Source: Chryseobacterium ureilyticum (lineage in GTDB: Bacteria > Bacteroidota > Bacteroidia > Flavobacteriales > Weeksellaceae). Taken from it: a stretch of 64,000 nt of DNA. The notes under the pieces are model-generated. The model worked only from the letters and a program-made list of their open reading frames with translations, made no database searches and had not been told where the DNA came from. Shown one piece after another: positions 18,654 to 26,825 of the stretch (positions are counted from its first letter, which is position 1; each line of letters starts with the position of its first letter). A program made the position numbers and the translations under genes. The stretch spans positions 1,116,001-1,180,000 of the forward strand of contig NZ_FTOL01000001.1 in the NCBI RefSeq assembly GCF_900156735.1, given 5' to 3'.

Positions 18654-19595
18654 ATGTATGAGAATAATATTGTAGACATGCATTACAATAAGCTGCAGAC
18701 AGATTTTAAAGCTGAAGCTGTGGCTGTTAATCTTTTAAAATATCATCGGGCTGTAAGCAATATTTTTATTGAGAGAGTCGGGGTAAATGATCGTGCTTAT
18801 TTAAAGGATATAAAAAGCATTTCGAGTAGCTATTTAGGCTTTGACGAAGAAGTATTCACTATAGAAAGTTATAGAGAGGGTATTTATGATTACCTTCCTG
18901 AAGGACTATTCCATCCACCATCACTTGGGGCTTCCAGGAAAAATGTAGACACTGTTGTCAGAGAAATCCGAAAACAAAAAAGGGTAGAGGATGATGCAAG
19001 AACGTTTTTCCGTCCTTTTGAATTGGAAGTTTTCTTTACAGAAATCAGTGCATTACTTAAGGAATGCGAATTTGATATTACAAGCAATACGGATGTATTG
19101 CTGGAAACTGTAAGTGAGCTCTGGCCACTCATCAACATGCTCGACAGACAGAATGCGTATATATTTATGCATATTTTGCCTTTCTTTCATCAGATCAGAG
19201 GAGACAAGAAATGGTTTGAAAGATGTATGACCGCATTTTTACAAGTACCTGTAAAGGTAACTTTTTCTCCCAATGTCATTGATGAAATTGAGAAGAATGA
19301 TGATTCAATGTTATTAGGGAATTCAAGGTTAGGAGTTACATATATTCCGAGTGGAAGACATATGGATGGGCAAAGGAACTGGGTTGTCAATATTGGTCCT
19401 ATTCCTTATCATGATATGAAAAAGTACATTCCTGGAAACCCTTTCAGAGAGGTTCTTCAGACGTTGTATGATTATTTTCTTCCGGTAACAGTAGAGGTTG
19501 AGGAGAATTTTGTGACAGAAAAAGTAGAATACTCGTTCAGCCTTGAGGATGATGAAAGAAATGCCAGCCGCCTTGGATACTCTACCTTCCTCTAA
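18654..19595 (+). CDS. tssG: Type VI secretion baseplate protein, TssG-like
   Basis: The 313-residue soluble protein (from ATG 18654) carries the block ESYREGIYDYLPEGLFHPPS (about residues 71-90), which I recognise from TssG-like baseplate proteins of Bacteroidota subtype iii T6SS. The position immediately before tssN and tssK supports this. TssG pairs with TssF in the baseplate wedge; TssF is not in the window. The alternative start TTG at 18609 would add 15 residues. The three T6SS genes are spaced by 54 and 30 bases and are probably one operon. The subunit name is less certain than the T6SS assignment. Confidence 0.7.
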   Translation: MYENNIVDMHYNKLQTDFKAEAVAVNLLKYHRAVSNIFIERVGVNDRAYLKDIKSISSSYLGFDEEVFTIESYREGIYDYLPEGLFHPPSLGASRKNVDTVVREIRKQKRVEDDARTFFRPFELEVFFTEISALLKECEFDITSNTDVLLETVSELWPLINMLDRQNAYIFMHILPFFHQIRGDKKWFERCMTAFLQVPVKVTFSPNVIDEIEKNDDSMLLGNSRLGVTYIPSGRHMDGQRNWVVNIGPIPYHDMKKYIPGNPFREVLQTLYDYFLPVTVEVEENFVTEKVEYSFSLEDDERNASRLGYSTFL

Positions 19596-19649
19596 ATTAT
19601 TTTATTATATTTACAACTACCAACAAAGTATAAATTCGAAAAGAAACAA

Positions 19650-20552
19650 ATGGAAATTTCTTCAGTAAAAGGTATTTTTTTAAGGTATATCTTAATGCCT
19701 TTAATCGCCATTATTATGATGTTTATCCTGGGAATTATCAGGAGAAATAAACCTGCGATAAAAATTAAAGTAATTATTGTATACGTACTTCTGTGCAGCT
19801 TATGTCTGGCTCTTCCTGGTTTTTTTGGATTTGCCGGAAATCTTTTTAATCCTTACTGGTATCTGATTGCGCAGATTGTTTACCTTATTTTCGGGATTAT
19901 TCATGTTAACTTATTACACAAGTATTTCAGAAAGCATATTGAATCTGTGGGAATGAGTATTTTATTTGAATCTATACTTTCTTTGACATGTATAGCTTTG
20001 GGTGGATTCCTTTTTACATTATTGTTTAAGTGGATGAGTAACGGAACAGGATATGCTGCAATGGCTGCTACAAGTATGCTGATCTTTGTAGTTCCAATGG
20101 TATTTTACTATTGCTATATTCAATTTATCAGTATTCCTTTTGATATTTACAAAACATGGAGATACTCTCCTGAACAGAAGCTTCCTGATTTCGAAGGAGC
20201 AGATTTTGATAGATTAATGGTTCTAAACGTTGAATTGAGTAAGAATCTTGAGGATTCAAACCGTTTCAGAATCAAAGCAAAAACTCTTCCTACAGGAGTA
20301 ACTTTCGGAGATTGGTTTTATAGAGTAGTGGACGATTATAACCATAAAAACCCTGGATCTATTATTCATCTTTCAGATGCAGAAAAAGAACCTTACTATT
20401 GGATTTTCTACACTAAAAAATCGTTTTTCAGCTTTAGAAAATATATAGATTTCGACCACGACATTATTACAAATAGCATTTCTGAGAATGAAGTGGTTGT
20501 CTGTAAAAGAGTCATTCAACATGAAGAGGAGGGAGTCGCAAGAAATTCATAA
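19650..20552 (+). CDS. tssN: Type VI secretion membrane protein TssN
   Basis: The 300-residue protein has five or six membrane helices in residues 10-170, followed by a soluble C-terminal domain with the block LPTGVTFGDWFYRVVDDYN (about 218-236). This is TssN, a membrane-complex protein found only in Bacteroidota-type (T6SSiii) systems, where TssJ, TssL and TssM are absent. It lies between tssG-like and tssK genes. Confidence 0.85.
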   Translation: MEISSVKGIFLRYILMPLIAIIMMFILGIIRRNKPAIKIKVIIVYVLLCSLCLALPGFFGFAGNLFNPYWYLIAQIVYLIFGIIHVNLLHKYFRKHIESVGMSILFESILSLTCIALGGFLFTLLFKWMSNGTGYAAMAATSMLIFVVPMVFYYCYIQFISIPFDIYKTWRYSPEQKLPDFEGADFDRLMVLNVELSKNLEDSNRFRIKAKTLPTGVTFGDWFYRVVDDYNHKNPGSIIHLSDAEKEPYYWIFYTKKSFFSFRKYIDFDHDIITNSISENEVVVCKRVIQHEEEGVARNS

Positions 20553-20582
20553 ACAAACACAAAAAATTAAAAAGTATTAAAC

Positions 20583-21722
20583 ATGATACAACCTATTAAA
20601 CATTTTGCAATCAACTGGGTGGATGGGATGAAGGTTTCCCAAAGACACCTAAATGATCAGGATAATTTCTTAATTGATACAATCAGAGATTCCAACTCAC
20701 TTGGGATTACTACATATAACTACGGGCTTTTGCCTATTTCTACTGAATTTACAGACCGTACTATTTTTGACGTTCATAATACTGCAACCAATGATGTACA
20801 GTTGGTAATCAAAAGATGCAGCGCTGTTACTATGGCTGGTTACCGTATTGAATTGGTTGACAGAAGAATCAGTGTGAAGTCTTTGGCAAAATCAATGAAT
20901 GAGGAGCAGGCAGATGGAGAATATTATATTTTAATCTCTGTAAATCCTTTTGATAAAGTTCCTTTTGGAGATATTGATCCGGAAGAAATCCCTCCACGTC
21001 ACCCGAATGCACAGCCAAACCATCATATTGAATTACTTCCTGTAACTTCTTTGAACAGCAGCTATTCAGGAGGAAATTATTTAATTATCGGGAAAGTAGA
21101 TTTAAAGGCTAATATAGCACAGGTAGATTCTAATTTTATTCCACCTTGTACTTCTGTTCAGAGCCATCCTGCTTTGGTAGATTATTACAGCAGCTATGCA
21201 AAATCTATAGGAAACTTGCAGCAATATGCTTTTAAGATCATTCAAAAAGCATCTCATAAAAACCAAAATACAGCTTTAGCACAGAACGTTAAATTTTTGT
21301 GTAGTACAATGGTGAATACTTTTGGAGATATGTATTTTCAATTTAGAAACATTACACCTTATCAACCACCTGTATTTTTAATTGAGTCTTTCGCAAGATT
21401 GGCGCTTCATTTATACAATTCGACGCAACTTCTTGTTCCTGCAGAATTAGAGGAAATGTTGAACTATAGCTTGGAATGGAGTGAAATTGCACCGCATACT
21501 TTACTAAACCAACTTTCAATTGTTGCTGAAACGAACTATGATCACCACAATTGCGGAGAACCATTACTATATATCCAGCAAATGCTTAGAAGTTTGGAAA
21601 CGATCTTCTCTAAACTAAGCGAACTGGATTACATTGGTCAGAGAAAAGAAAATATCATTGTTAACGAACAGGAAGTTTCTACCAATACAAATCCTAAGAG
21701 AGGCTGGAGTGTACTAGACTAA
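20583..21722 (+). CDS. tssK: Type VI secretion baseplate protein TssK
   Basis: The 379-residue protein begins with the TssK signature (NWVDGMKVSQRHLNDQD, residues 11-27; compare W-x-x-G-M-x-L-x-x-x-H-F-Q in other systems) and has the usual shell, neck and head organisation. TssK connects the baseplate to the membrane complex. It closes the three-gene group and is followed 20 bases later by a strong terminator, so the T6SS unit ends here. Confidence 0.85.
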   Translation: MIQPIKHFAINWVDGMKVSQRHLNDQDNFLIDTIRDSNSLGITTYNYGLLPISTEFTDRTIFDVHNTATNDVQLVIKRCSAVTMAGYRIELVDRRISVKSLAKSMNEEQADGEYYILISVNPFDKVPFGDIDPEEIPPRHPNAQPNHHIELLPVTSLNSSYSGGNYLIIGKVDLKANIAQVDSNFIPPCTSVQSHPALVDYYSSYAKSIGNLQQYAFKIIQKASHKNQNTALAQNVKFLCSTMVNTFGDMYFQFRNITPYQPPVFLIESFARLALHLYNSTQLLVPAELEEMLNYSLEWSEIAPHTLLNQLSIVAETNYDHHNCGEPLLYIQQMLRSLETIFSKLSELDYIGQRKENIIVNEQEVSTNTNPKRGWSVLD

Positions 21723-21742
21723 CTGGACCTTTATTAAAATAT

Positions 21743-21772
21743 AAATCCCGAATTTTCATTCGGGATTTTTTT
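21743..21772 (+). terminator. Terminator after tssK
   Basis: A perfect 11-bp stem (AAATCCCGAAT / ATTCGGGATTT) with a TTTC loop and a T run. It can also terminate the converging beta-lactamase transcript. Confidence 0.85.
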
Positions 21773-21792
21773 ATTGAAATTGTTATATAAAA

Positions 21793-22512
21793 TTATTTTT
21801 TATTCAAAAGCTCTAAGGTATGTTCTACGTGTCCGCCACCTTTCCATTCGTCATGTCCTGGAATGATTAAGGTTGCCTGAGAGTATTTGGATTTTAGAGC
21901 ATTCATGGTTTGTGGCCATTGTTCAACGTTTGCTTCCTTGATATATCCTAGATCTGTTGCAGAAGTACTTTTTACAAGACAGCCACCATCAAGTACTTTA
22001 TATTTTGGAAACCATACCACTACATTATCTACTGTATGTCCTTCGCCTAAAAAATCAACCACAAATTCTTCACCACCTATACGATAAGTCTTTCCTGTCT
22101 TTATAATATTGTTGGATACGGCTTTACCGTCTTTTTTCAACAACTCATTGGTTTTTGCTGTTGCATAGGTTTTAATTCCTTTTTTGTTGAAGAAGCTTAA
22201 ATCTCCGGCTCTGTCATCATGAGAATGGGTAGCGAATACTGCAATAACAGGTAAGTTATGACGTTTTTGTATCGTGTCCATAAGACTTTGATATTGAACT
22301 TTTTCCCAAGGAACATCAAACAGAACTACTCCTTTTTTTGTGACAAGATAAACAGAGTTGGCAGAATATTCTTTTCCTCCAAATACTCCAAAAGTTTTAT
22401 AAATATGTAAGTTCTTGCTGATGGGAGGTTCTATTACAAAATCCTTTACCTGGGCATTGGCAAACGGGCTTAATAACATGGAAACAATAAAAAACTGTAT
22501 GCTTTTTTTCAT
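21793..22512 (-). CDS. bla: Subclass B1 metallo-beta-lactamase, IND/CGB type
   Basis: The 239-residue secreted enzyme hydrolyses beta-lactams, including carbapenems in characterised relatives. The signal peptide ends at FANA-Q (residues 17-21). All B1 zinc ligands are present: H96, H98 and D100 in HSHDD, H159 in EGHT, C178 in DGGCLVKS, and H220 in IPGHDEW. The overall sequence closely resembles the chromosomal IND and CGB enzymes of C. indologenes and C. gleum as I remember them. A -7 box (TAGGTTTG, 22588-22581) lies about 70 bases upstream. No mobile element flanks it, so it looks intrinsic. The exact allele group needs alignment. Confidence 0.93.
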   Translation of the reverse strand: MKKSIQFFIVSMLLSPFANAQVKDFVIEPPISKNLHIYKTFGVFGGKEYSANSVYLVTKKGVVLFDVPWEKVQYQSLMDTIQKRHNLPVIAVFATHSHDDRAGDLSFFNKKGIKTYATAKTNELLKKDGKAVSNNIIKTGKTYRIGGEEFVVDFLGEGHTVDNVVVWFPKYKVLDGGCLVKSTSATDLGYIKEANVEQWPQTMNALKSKYSQATLIIPGHDEWKGGGHVEHTLELLNKK

Positions 22513-22677
22513 AATTTTTAGGGTAATAATTTAAAGTTTTAGTATGAGGCAGAAAGATTGAATCTATCCGGAAAGTTTTGCAAACCTAGTAAATTTATAA
22601 TCCAAAGTTTTTTATGAAAGAAAATTTAACCGTTTTTTAACAGTTTAGGGTATGATATTAAATAATATTATATAAAT

Positions 22678-22718
22678 GCCACGAATGTACAAACAGAAAA
22701 GATGTGTGCATTCGTGGC
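22678..22718. repeat. Dispersed inverted repeat, GCCAC family (copy 3)
   Basis: The arms GCCACGAATGTAC and GTGCATTCGTGGC (one mismatch) are separated by 15 bases, located between the DtxR gene and the beta-lactamase promoter region. Confidence 0.65.
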
Positions 22719-22759
22719 AAATAAAAGTAACTTCAAAAGGGAAGTTATTTTAATATAAA

Positions 22760-23413
22760 TTATTTTTTTACTAGTATTTTTTCAGTGGCTTTTTTACTTA
22801 GAATTTCTTTTTCTCCACCAATCTCTATAGTCATTGATTTATCAAAACTTTCAATTTTAGTAATCTTTACTTTGGTATTAAGAAGAAGTTTTCTTTCATT
22901 CAAATAACTTAAAAAAGCATCGTCAGAAAGAGTAACAGAGGCAAAAATAACAGTTTCTCCTACTTCACAACTGCTTAATTTCTGTAAATCCTGAGCAATG
23001 ATATTTCCGTCTTTATCCGGAATGGGTTCTCCATGAGGATCAAATTTAGGATAATCAAGAATTTCATCCATTTTATCAAAGAAAATCTGTGAATGAACGT
23101 GCTCAAGCTGTTCCGCAATTTCATGAACATTTTCCCAGCCGAAATTCATTTTTTTAACCAAAAACATTTCGGTAAGTCTGTGTTTTCGAACGACTAATGC
23201 AGCTTCACGTCTTCCGTTTTCTGTGACAATCAGCGGCTTATAAGTCTCATAGATGACCCATTTTTTTTCCGCGAATTTTTTCATCATATTATTAACGCTC
23301 GGCATTTTTACATTTAAAAATTTGCTGAGTTCGTTAATCGTAACCTTTCCTTCATTGTCAACTAAGTGAAACAAAGCTTTCAGGTAATTTTCTTCTGTTA
23401 GGGTTGTTTTCAA
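22760..23413 (-). CDS. DtxR/MntR family metal-dependent transcriptional regulator
   Basis: The protein is 217 residues from TTG at 23413, giving the family-typical start KTTLTEENYLKALFHL. The N-terminal winged helix (to about residue 65) is followed by a metal-binding and dimerisation domain (HRLTEMFLVKK, HEIAEQLEHVHSQIFFDKMDE, DPHGEPIPDKDG) and a C-terminal SH3/FeoA-like domain. Such regulators use Fe2+ or Mn2+ as corepressor. The upstream TTG at 23446 is less likely because it lies upstream of the -7 box (23435-23442) and the predicted transcript start. A palindrome overlaps that promoter, suggesting autoregulation. Confidence 0.88.
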   Translation of the reverse strand: MKTTLTEENYLKALFHLVDNEGKVTINELSKFLNVKMPSVNNMMKKFAEKKWVIYETYKPLIVTENGRREAALVVRKHRLTEMFLVKKMNFGWENVHEIAEQLEHVHSQIFFDKMDEILDYPKFDPHGEPIPDKDGNIIAQDLQKLSSCEVGETVIFASVTLSDDAFLSYLNERKLLLNTKVKITKIESFDKSMTIEIGGEKEILSKKATEKILVKK

Positions 23414-23415
23414 AA

Positions 23416-23445
23416 TGTTAGATGATTTTCTATACAAATCTAACA
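23416..23445 (-). promoter_or_regulatory. Promoter and candidate operator of the DtxR gene
   Basis: An inverted repeat with perfect 8-base arms (TGTTAGAT / ATCTAACA) and a 14-base spacer ends just before the TTG start. One arm overlaps a perfect -7 box on the minus strand (TAGATTTG, 23442-23435). This placement fits repression by the product of the gene. Confidence 0.55.
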
Positions 23446-23498
23446 AAATATTATGGAAAGATTACTCTTGTTATTTTAACTTTTTTTAATTTTACTCT

Positions 23499-24530
23499 AT
23501 GAAATTTTCATTCAAAAACGACTATTCTGAGGGTTGTCACCCGAATATCTTACAAGCACTTTTACAATATAATCTTGATCAGCAGGCTGGTTATGGAGAT
23601 GATGAGTATTCTTTAAAAGCTAAAGAGCTAATAAAGGCAAGAATCAATAAGAAAGATTCTGATGTTTATTTTGTTTCCGGAGGTACACAGGCAAACTTAA
23701 TTGTGATTTCTTCTATTTTAAAACCTTATCAATGTGCTATTTCAGCGTCTACAGGACATATTCTGAACAATGAAACAGGAGCCATTGAAGCAACCGGACA
23801 TAAGATTTTAAGCATTGAAACTGAAGATGGGAAATTGCGACCATCAGACATCATTCCCGTATTGGAAAACCACAAAAATGTGCCACATCAGGTAATGCCG
23901 AAGTTGGTTTATATTTCTAATTCTACAGAATTGGGAACAATTTATAAAGCAAAAGAGCTGGAAGAACTTTCAGAATTCTGTAAACAAAACCGTCTGTATC
24001 TGTTTATGGATGGGGCTAGGCTAGGACATGGACTTACTTCTGAAATCAGTGATCTTACATTGGAAAGGGTAGCAGAGCTTACGGATGTATTTTATCTTGG
24101 AGGGACAAAAAACGGAGCTTTGATAGGAGAAGCAATTGTTATTAATAATCCTGATCTTCAGGAAGATTTTGGATTCAATATCAAGCAGAAAGGAGCTTTA
24201 TTAGCAAAAGGAAGATTGTTGGGAATTCAGTTTCTAGAGTTGATGAAGAATGATCTTTATTTTGATTTGGCAAAACACGCGAATCAGCAGGCGATGAAAA
24301 TTAAAAATGCTTTACAGAATAAAGGAGTAAATTTTCTTGCCGATACTTATACCAATCAGATTTTTCCCATTGTAACTAATAAACTTATTGAAGTGTTATC
24401 CGAAAGTTTTGAATTTTATGTTTGGAAAAAAATAGATGAAGAATTTTCTGCCATTCGTCTGATTACTTCGTGGAATACGAGTGATGACGCTGTAAACCGT
24501 TTTATTGAAATTATCAGAAAAGAATTATAA
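23499..24530 (+). CDS. Threonine aldolase-like PLP-dependent enzyme
   Basis: The 343-residue protein belongs to the low-specificity L-threonine aldolase/beta-eliminating lyase group (fold type I). It has the start NDYSEGCHPNIL, the GGTQANL block (residues 61-67), the PLP-contacting LFMDGARLGHG (about 168-178), and the presumed Schiff-base lysine in YLGGTKNGAL (about 199-208). Enzymes of this family cleave threonine or related beta-hydroxy amino acids to glycine and an aldehyde. The gene reads divergently from the DtxR regulator and is probably co-transcribed with the following kinase-like gene 8 bases downstream. Confidence 0.85.
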   Translation: MKFSFKNDYSEGCHPNILQALLQYNLDQQAGYGDDEYSLKAKELIKARINKKDSDVYFVSGGTQANLIVISSILKPYQCAISASTGHILNNETGAIEATGHKILSIETEDGKLRPSDIIPVLENHKNVPHQVMPKLVYISNSTELGTIYKAKELEELSEFCKQNRLYLFMDGARLGHGLTSEISDLTLERVAELTDVFYLGGTKNGALIGEAIVINNPDLQEDFGFNIKQKGALLAKGRLLGIQFLELMKNDLYFDLAKHANQQAMKIKNALQNKGVNFLADTYTNQIFPIVTNKLIEVLSESFEFYVWKKIDEEFSAIRLITSWNTSDDAVNRFIEIIRKEL

Positions 24531-24538
24531 ATAATAAC

Positions 24539-25540
24539 ATGAAATTTACTTTTCCTGCAATCTATTCCACGCTTTGTCCGATTGCGTTATCTGCACATAT
24601 TGCTGAAAAATACGGACTAAAAAATGTTCAATGTAAGCTTTTGGTAAGAGGAGTGGGAGACACTTATAGAGTAGAGTCGGAAGAGGAAAATTTTATACTT
24701 CGTATTTACCGCTCTTCTCATCGAAGTTTAGACCATATTAAGGAGGAAGTAAGATTATTACTGGCATTAAAAGATGCTCATGTCTCTGTATCTTATCCAA
24801 TTACAGATCTTTCCGGAGAAATTATTTTAAAGTTTGAAGCTATTGAAGGAGAAAGGCATGGTGTCTTATTTTCCTTTGCTAAAGGTCGCGTGGTTGCTTT
24901 AATGAATCACAGCCAGCTTCGTGTCTTGGGAAATGAAATGGCTCGCTTTCATAATATTTCTTCCCATTTTAAAGTAGAATATGAACGATGGAATTTTGAT
25001 CTTCAAACTACTGTTTTTAAACCTTTGGAGAGATTAAGGTCTGTCTTTACAAAAAATCCTGAAGATTACGAATGGTTGCAAAATATTGCCGTTGAGATAG
25101 AGCAGAAGCTTGCCAAATTTGAAACTTCAGCATTTTCAAAAGGGTATTGTCATTTTGATTTCCTACCTAAGAATTTTCATTTTGACAATGATATGGTTAC
25201 TTTTTTCGATTTTGATTTTATGGGATATGGCTGGCTGGTGAATGATATCATGACTTTTTGGATTCATTTAACATTGGATGTGTATGCAGGAAGGATGACT
25301 TATGAAGAATTTCAGAAAGCTTATCAAGTTTTTCTGGATGGATATCGTGAATACCGTTCCGTGAGTTCGCAGGAACTTGCTTCTATACCTTATCTTTCGA
25401 TTGGGTTTTGGCTGTTTTATATGAACTTTCATACTACCCATGATCAGTTTCAGGTTTTTACCCAACTTCCACATGTGAAATCATATGTTGGTATTATGAG
25501 AAATATTGTAGAAAGATATTGGGAGAAAGAAATGGTGTAA
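24539..25540 (+). CDS. Phosphotransferase (APH/choline kinase-like fold)
   Basis: The 333-residue protein has an aminoglycoside-phosphotransferase fold. The catalytic loop is YCHFDFLPKNFHFD (about residues 203-216, H-x-D-x-x-x-x-N) and the DFG-like motif is FFDFDFMGYG (about 222-231). The family includes homoserine kinase II, choline kinases and Ser/Thr-like kinases. The tight coupling (8 bases) to a threonine-aldolase-like gene suggests amino-acid or amino-alcohol metabolism rather than drug resistance. The substrate is inference only. Confidence 0.75.
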   Translation: MKFTFPAIYSTLCPIALSAHIAEKYGLKNVQCKLLVRGVGDTYRVESEEENFILRIYRSSHRSLDHIKEEVRLLLALKDAHVSVSYPITDLSGEIILKFEAIEGERHGVLFSFAKGRVVALMNHSQLRVLGNEMARFHNISSHFKVEYERWNFDLQTTVFKPLERLRSVFTKNPEDYEWLQNIAVEIEQKLAKFETSAFSKGYCHFDFLPKNFHFDNDMVTFFDFDFMGYGWLVNDIMTFWIHLTLDVYAGRMTYEEFQKAYQVFLDGYREYRSVSSQELASIPYLSIGFWLFYMNFHTTHDQFQVFTQLPHVKSYVGIMRNIVERYWEKEMV

Positions 25541-25643
25541 TTGAGGTTGGAACTTTATATTTTTATCTGATGAAATAAATTTCTTGCAGATTAAACAGAT
25601 TTTGCGAATGTTTAAACTTTTAACTCTGAAACTTTATAAAAAC

Positions 25644-25679
25644 AAAATGCTGTTCCCGGATGTTGAGAACAGCATTTTT
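25644..25679. terminator. Bidirectional terminator between phosphotransferase and lipoprotein genes
   Basis: The 12-base arms AAAATGCTGTTC and GAACAGCATTTT have flanking A and T runs and lie between converging genes. Confidence 0.8.
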
Positions 25680-25698
25680 ATTTAAATAATATATTGAT

Positions 25699-26199
25699 TT
25701 ATTTTACAGCTTTTGCTACCACTTTACAGTCGGCAGTACTTAATTTTGCCCCATCTTTATAGCTGATTTTCTTTTCATCCGCATATTTTGATTGTCCGTC
25801 TTCTTCTTTATGATCTCCAATTCCTTCCGTTAAAGCATTTTCTTTCTGTAGGAAATAAATATCTCTTTTGCTTTTCTTGCCTTCAGAAGTGAATTCGTAA
25901 GTCAGTTTTAAGGTGTCTCCGGATTTGAAGCCTGTAACATCACCTTTCGAGCTGTCTTTTTCATTGTTTTTATAAGTTAATTTTCCCGTAATCGTTCCAA
26001 GATTATCATCAATAGAAGCAAAAACACTGTCTTTTCCTGTAGCGCCTATATAACAGTACGATTTTGGACCTAATGTATCTATCACAGGTTCTTCTACTGC
26101 AATGGTATCAGCTTTAACTTTAGGAGCAGGAGTTTCAGTCTTTTTATTACAATTGATCAAAAAAGCTGAAACAGCACCTAATAAGATTAATTTTTTCAT
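25699..26199 (-). CDS. Putative lipoprotein
   Basis: The protein is 166 residues from ATG 26199, which begins a lipoprotein signal (MKKLILLGAVSAFLINC, lipobox LINC). After a Pro/Lys-rich linker there is a small beta-rich domain containing YCYIGATGKDSVFASI and repeated charged strands, similar in style to small lipocalin-like or META-like lipoproteins. I do not recognise the family. An upstream ATG at 26220 would give a 7-residue extension ahead of the signal peptide and is less likely. Confidence 0.6.
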   Translation of the reverse strand: MKKLILLGAVSAFLINCNKKTETPAPKVKADTIAVEEPVIDTLGPKSYCYIGATGKDSVFASIDDNLGTITGKLTYKNNEKDSSKGDVTGFKSGDTLKLTYEFTSEGKKSKRDIYFLQKENALTEGIGDHKEEDGQSKYADEKKISYKDGAKLSTADCKVVAKAVK

Positions 26200-26825
26200 A
26201 TCCTTAATTGTTATAATCAAATTTTAAACTGCTAAATTAATAATAGTATTTGTATATTAAAGTCTTGAACTCTCAGAAAAATGTAAAAACGGATAAAATT
26301 CCTCATGAATAAATGGTTTTAGAGGAATGATAAAATTGAAATGACGCACCGAAAAGCTACTTAAAGAAGCTTAAACTGAAAAAGCAGGTTATCAAATCAC
26401 TAACCATCAGCCGAAAAATTGCTTTGTGATAATCCTTTTGTTGAGTACTGTAAAGAATAGCCTCCTCTTTTTGATACTAAGCTTATCGATTTTAATTGAA
26501 ATAAACATATCTTAAATCTATTATTTTGAGAGGGTGTAAGTTTGTGTTAATAAGATTACAAATGTATATTTGCAAAAAATTAAGAAAACACATTTCTATG
26601 TCCCAGCCATAATACTGTAATTCCTGATTATAACTGGTATATTTTTATTACAATAAAGAAAGTTCCTGCAATAAATCTCAAAATACTCTGAAAGTTTATA
26701 CTTTAAAACAAATATGAATCCATAATGTATTAGAATACAAATATATCCGGAAAAATTTAATTATTAGTTTTTTTCAATTGGTCAAATGACATTTTTTTGT
26801 TTTATCATTATTAAGATAGTTATTT
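26200..26825. other. Long intergenic region with promoter for the TPR regulator
   Basis: No gene seen. One clear promoter (26542-26572) lies about 250 bases before the next gene, so that gene would have a long leader. A possible imperfect hairpin (GGTTATCA / TGATAATCC with one bulge) lies around 26386-26434. Confidence 0.5.
26542..26572 (+). promoter_or_regulatory. Flavobacterial promoter TTG-N20-TATATTTG
   Basis: A -33 TTG (26542-26544) and a perfect TAnnTTTG box (26565-26572) are separated by 20 bases, inside the 17-23 range of the flavobacterial consensus. Transcription would start near 26578 and run into the TPR/LuxR-type regulator gene. Confidence 0.5.
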
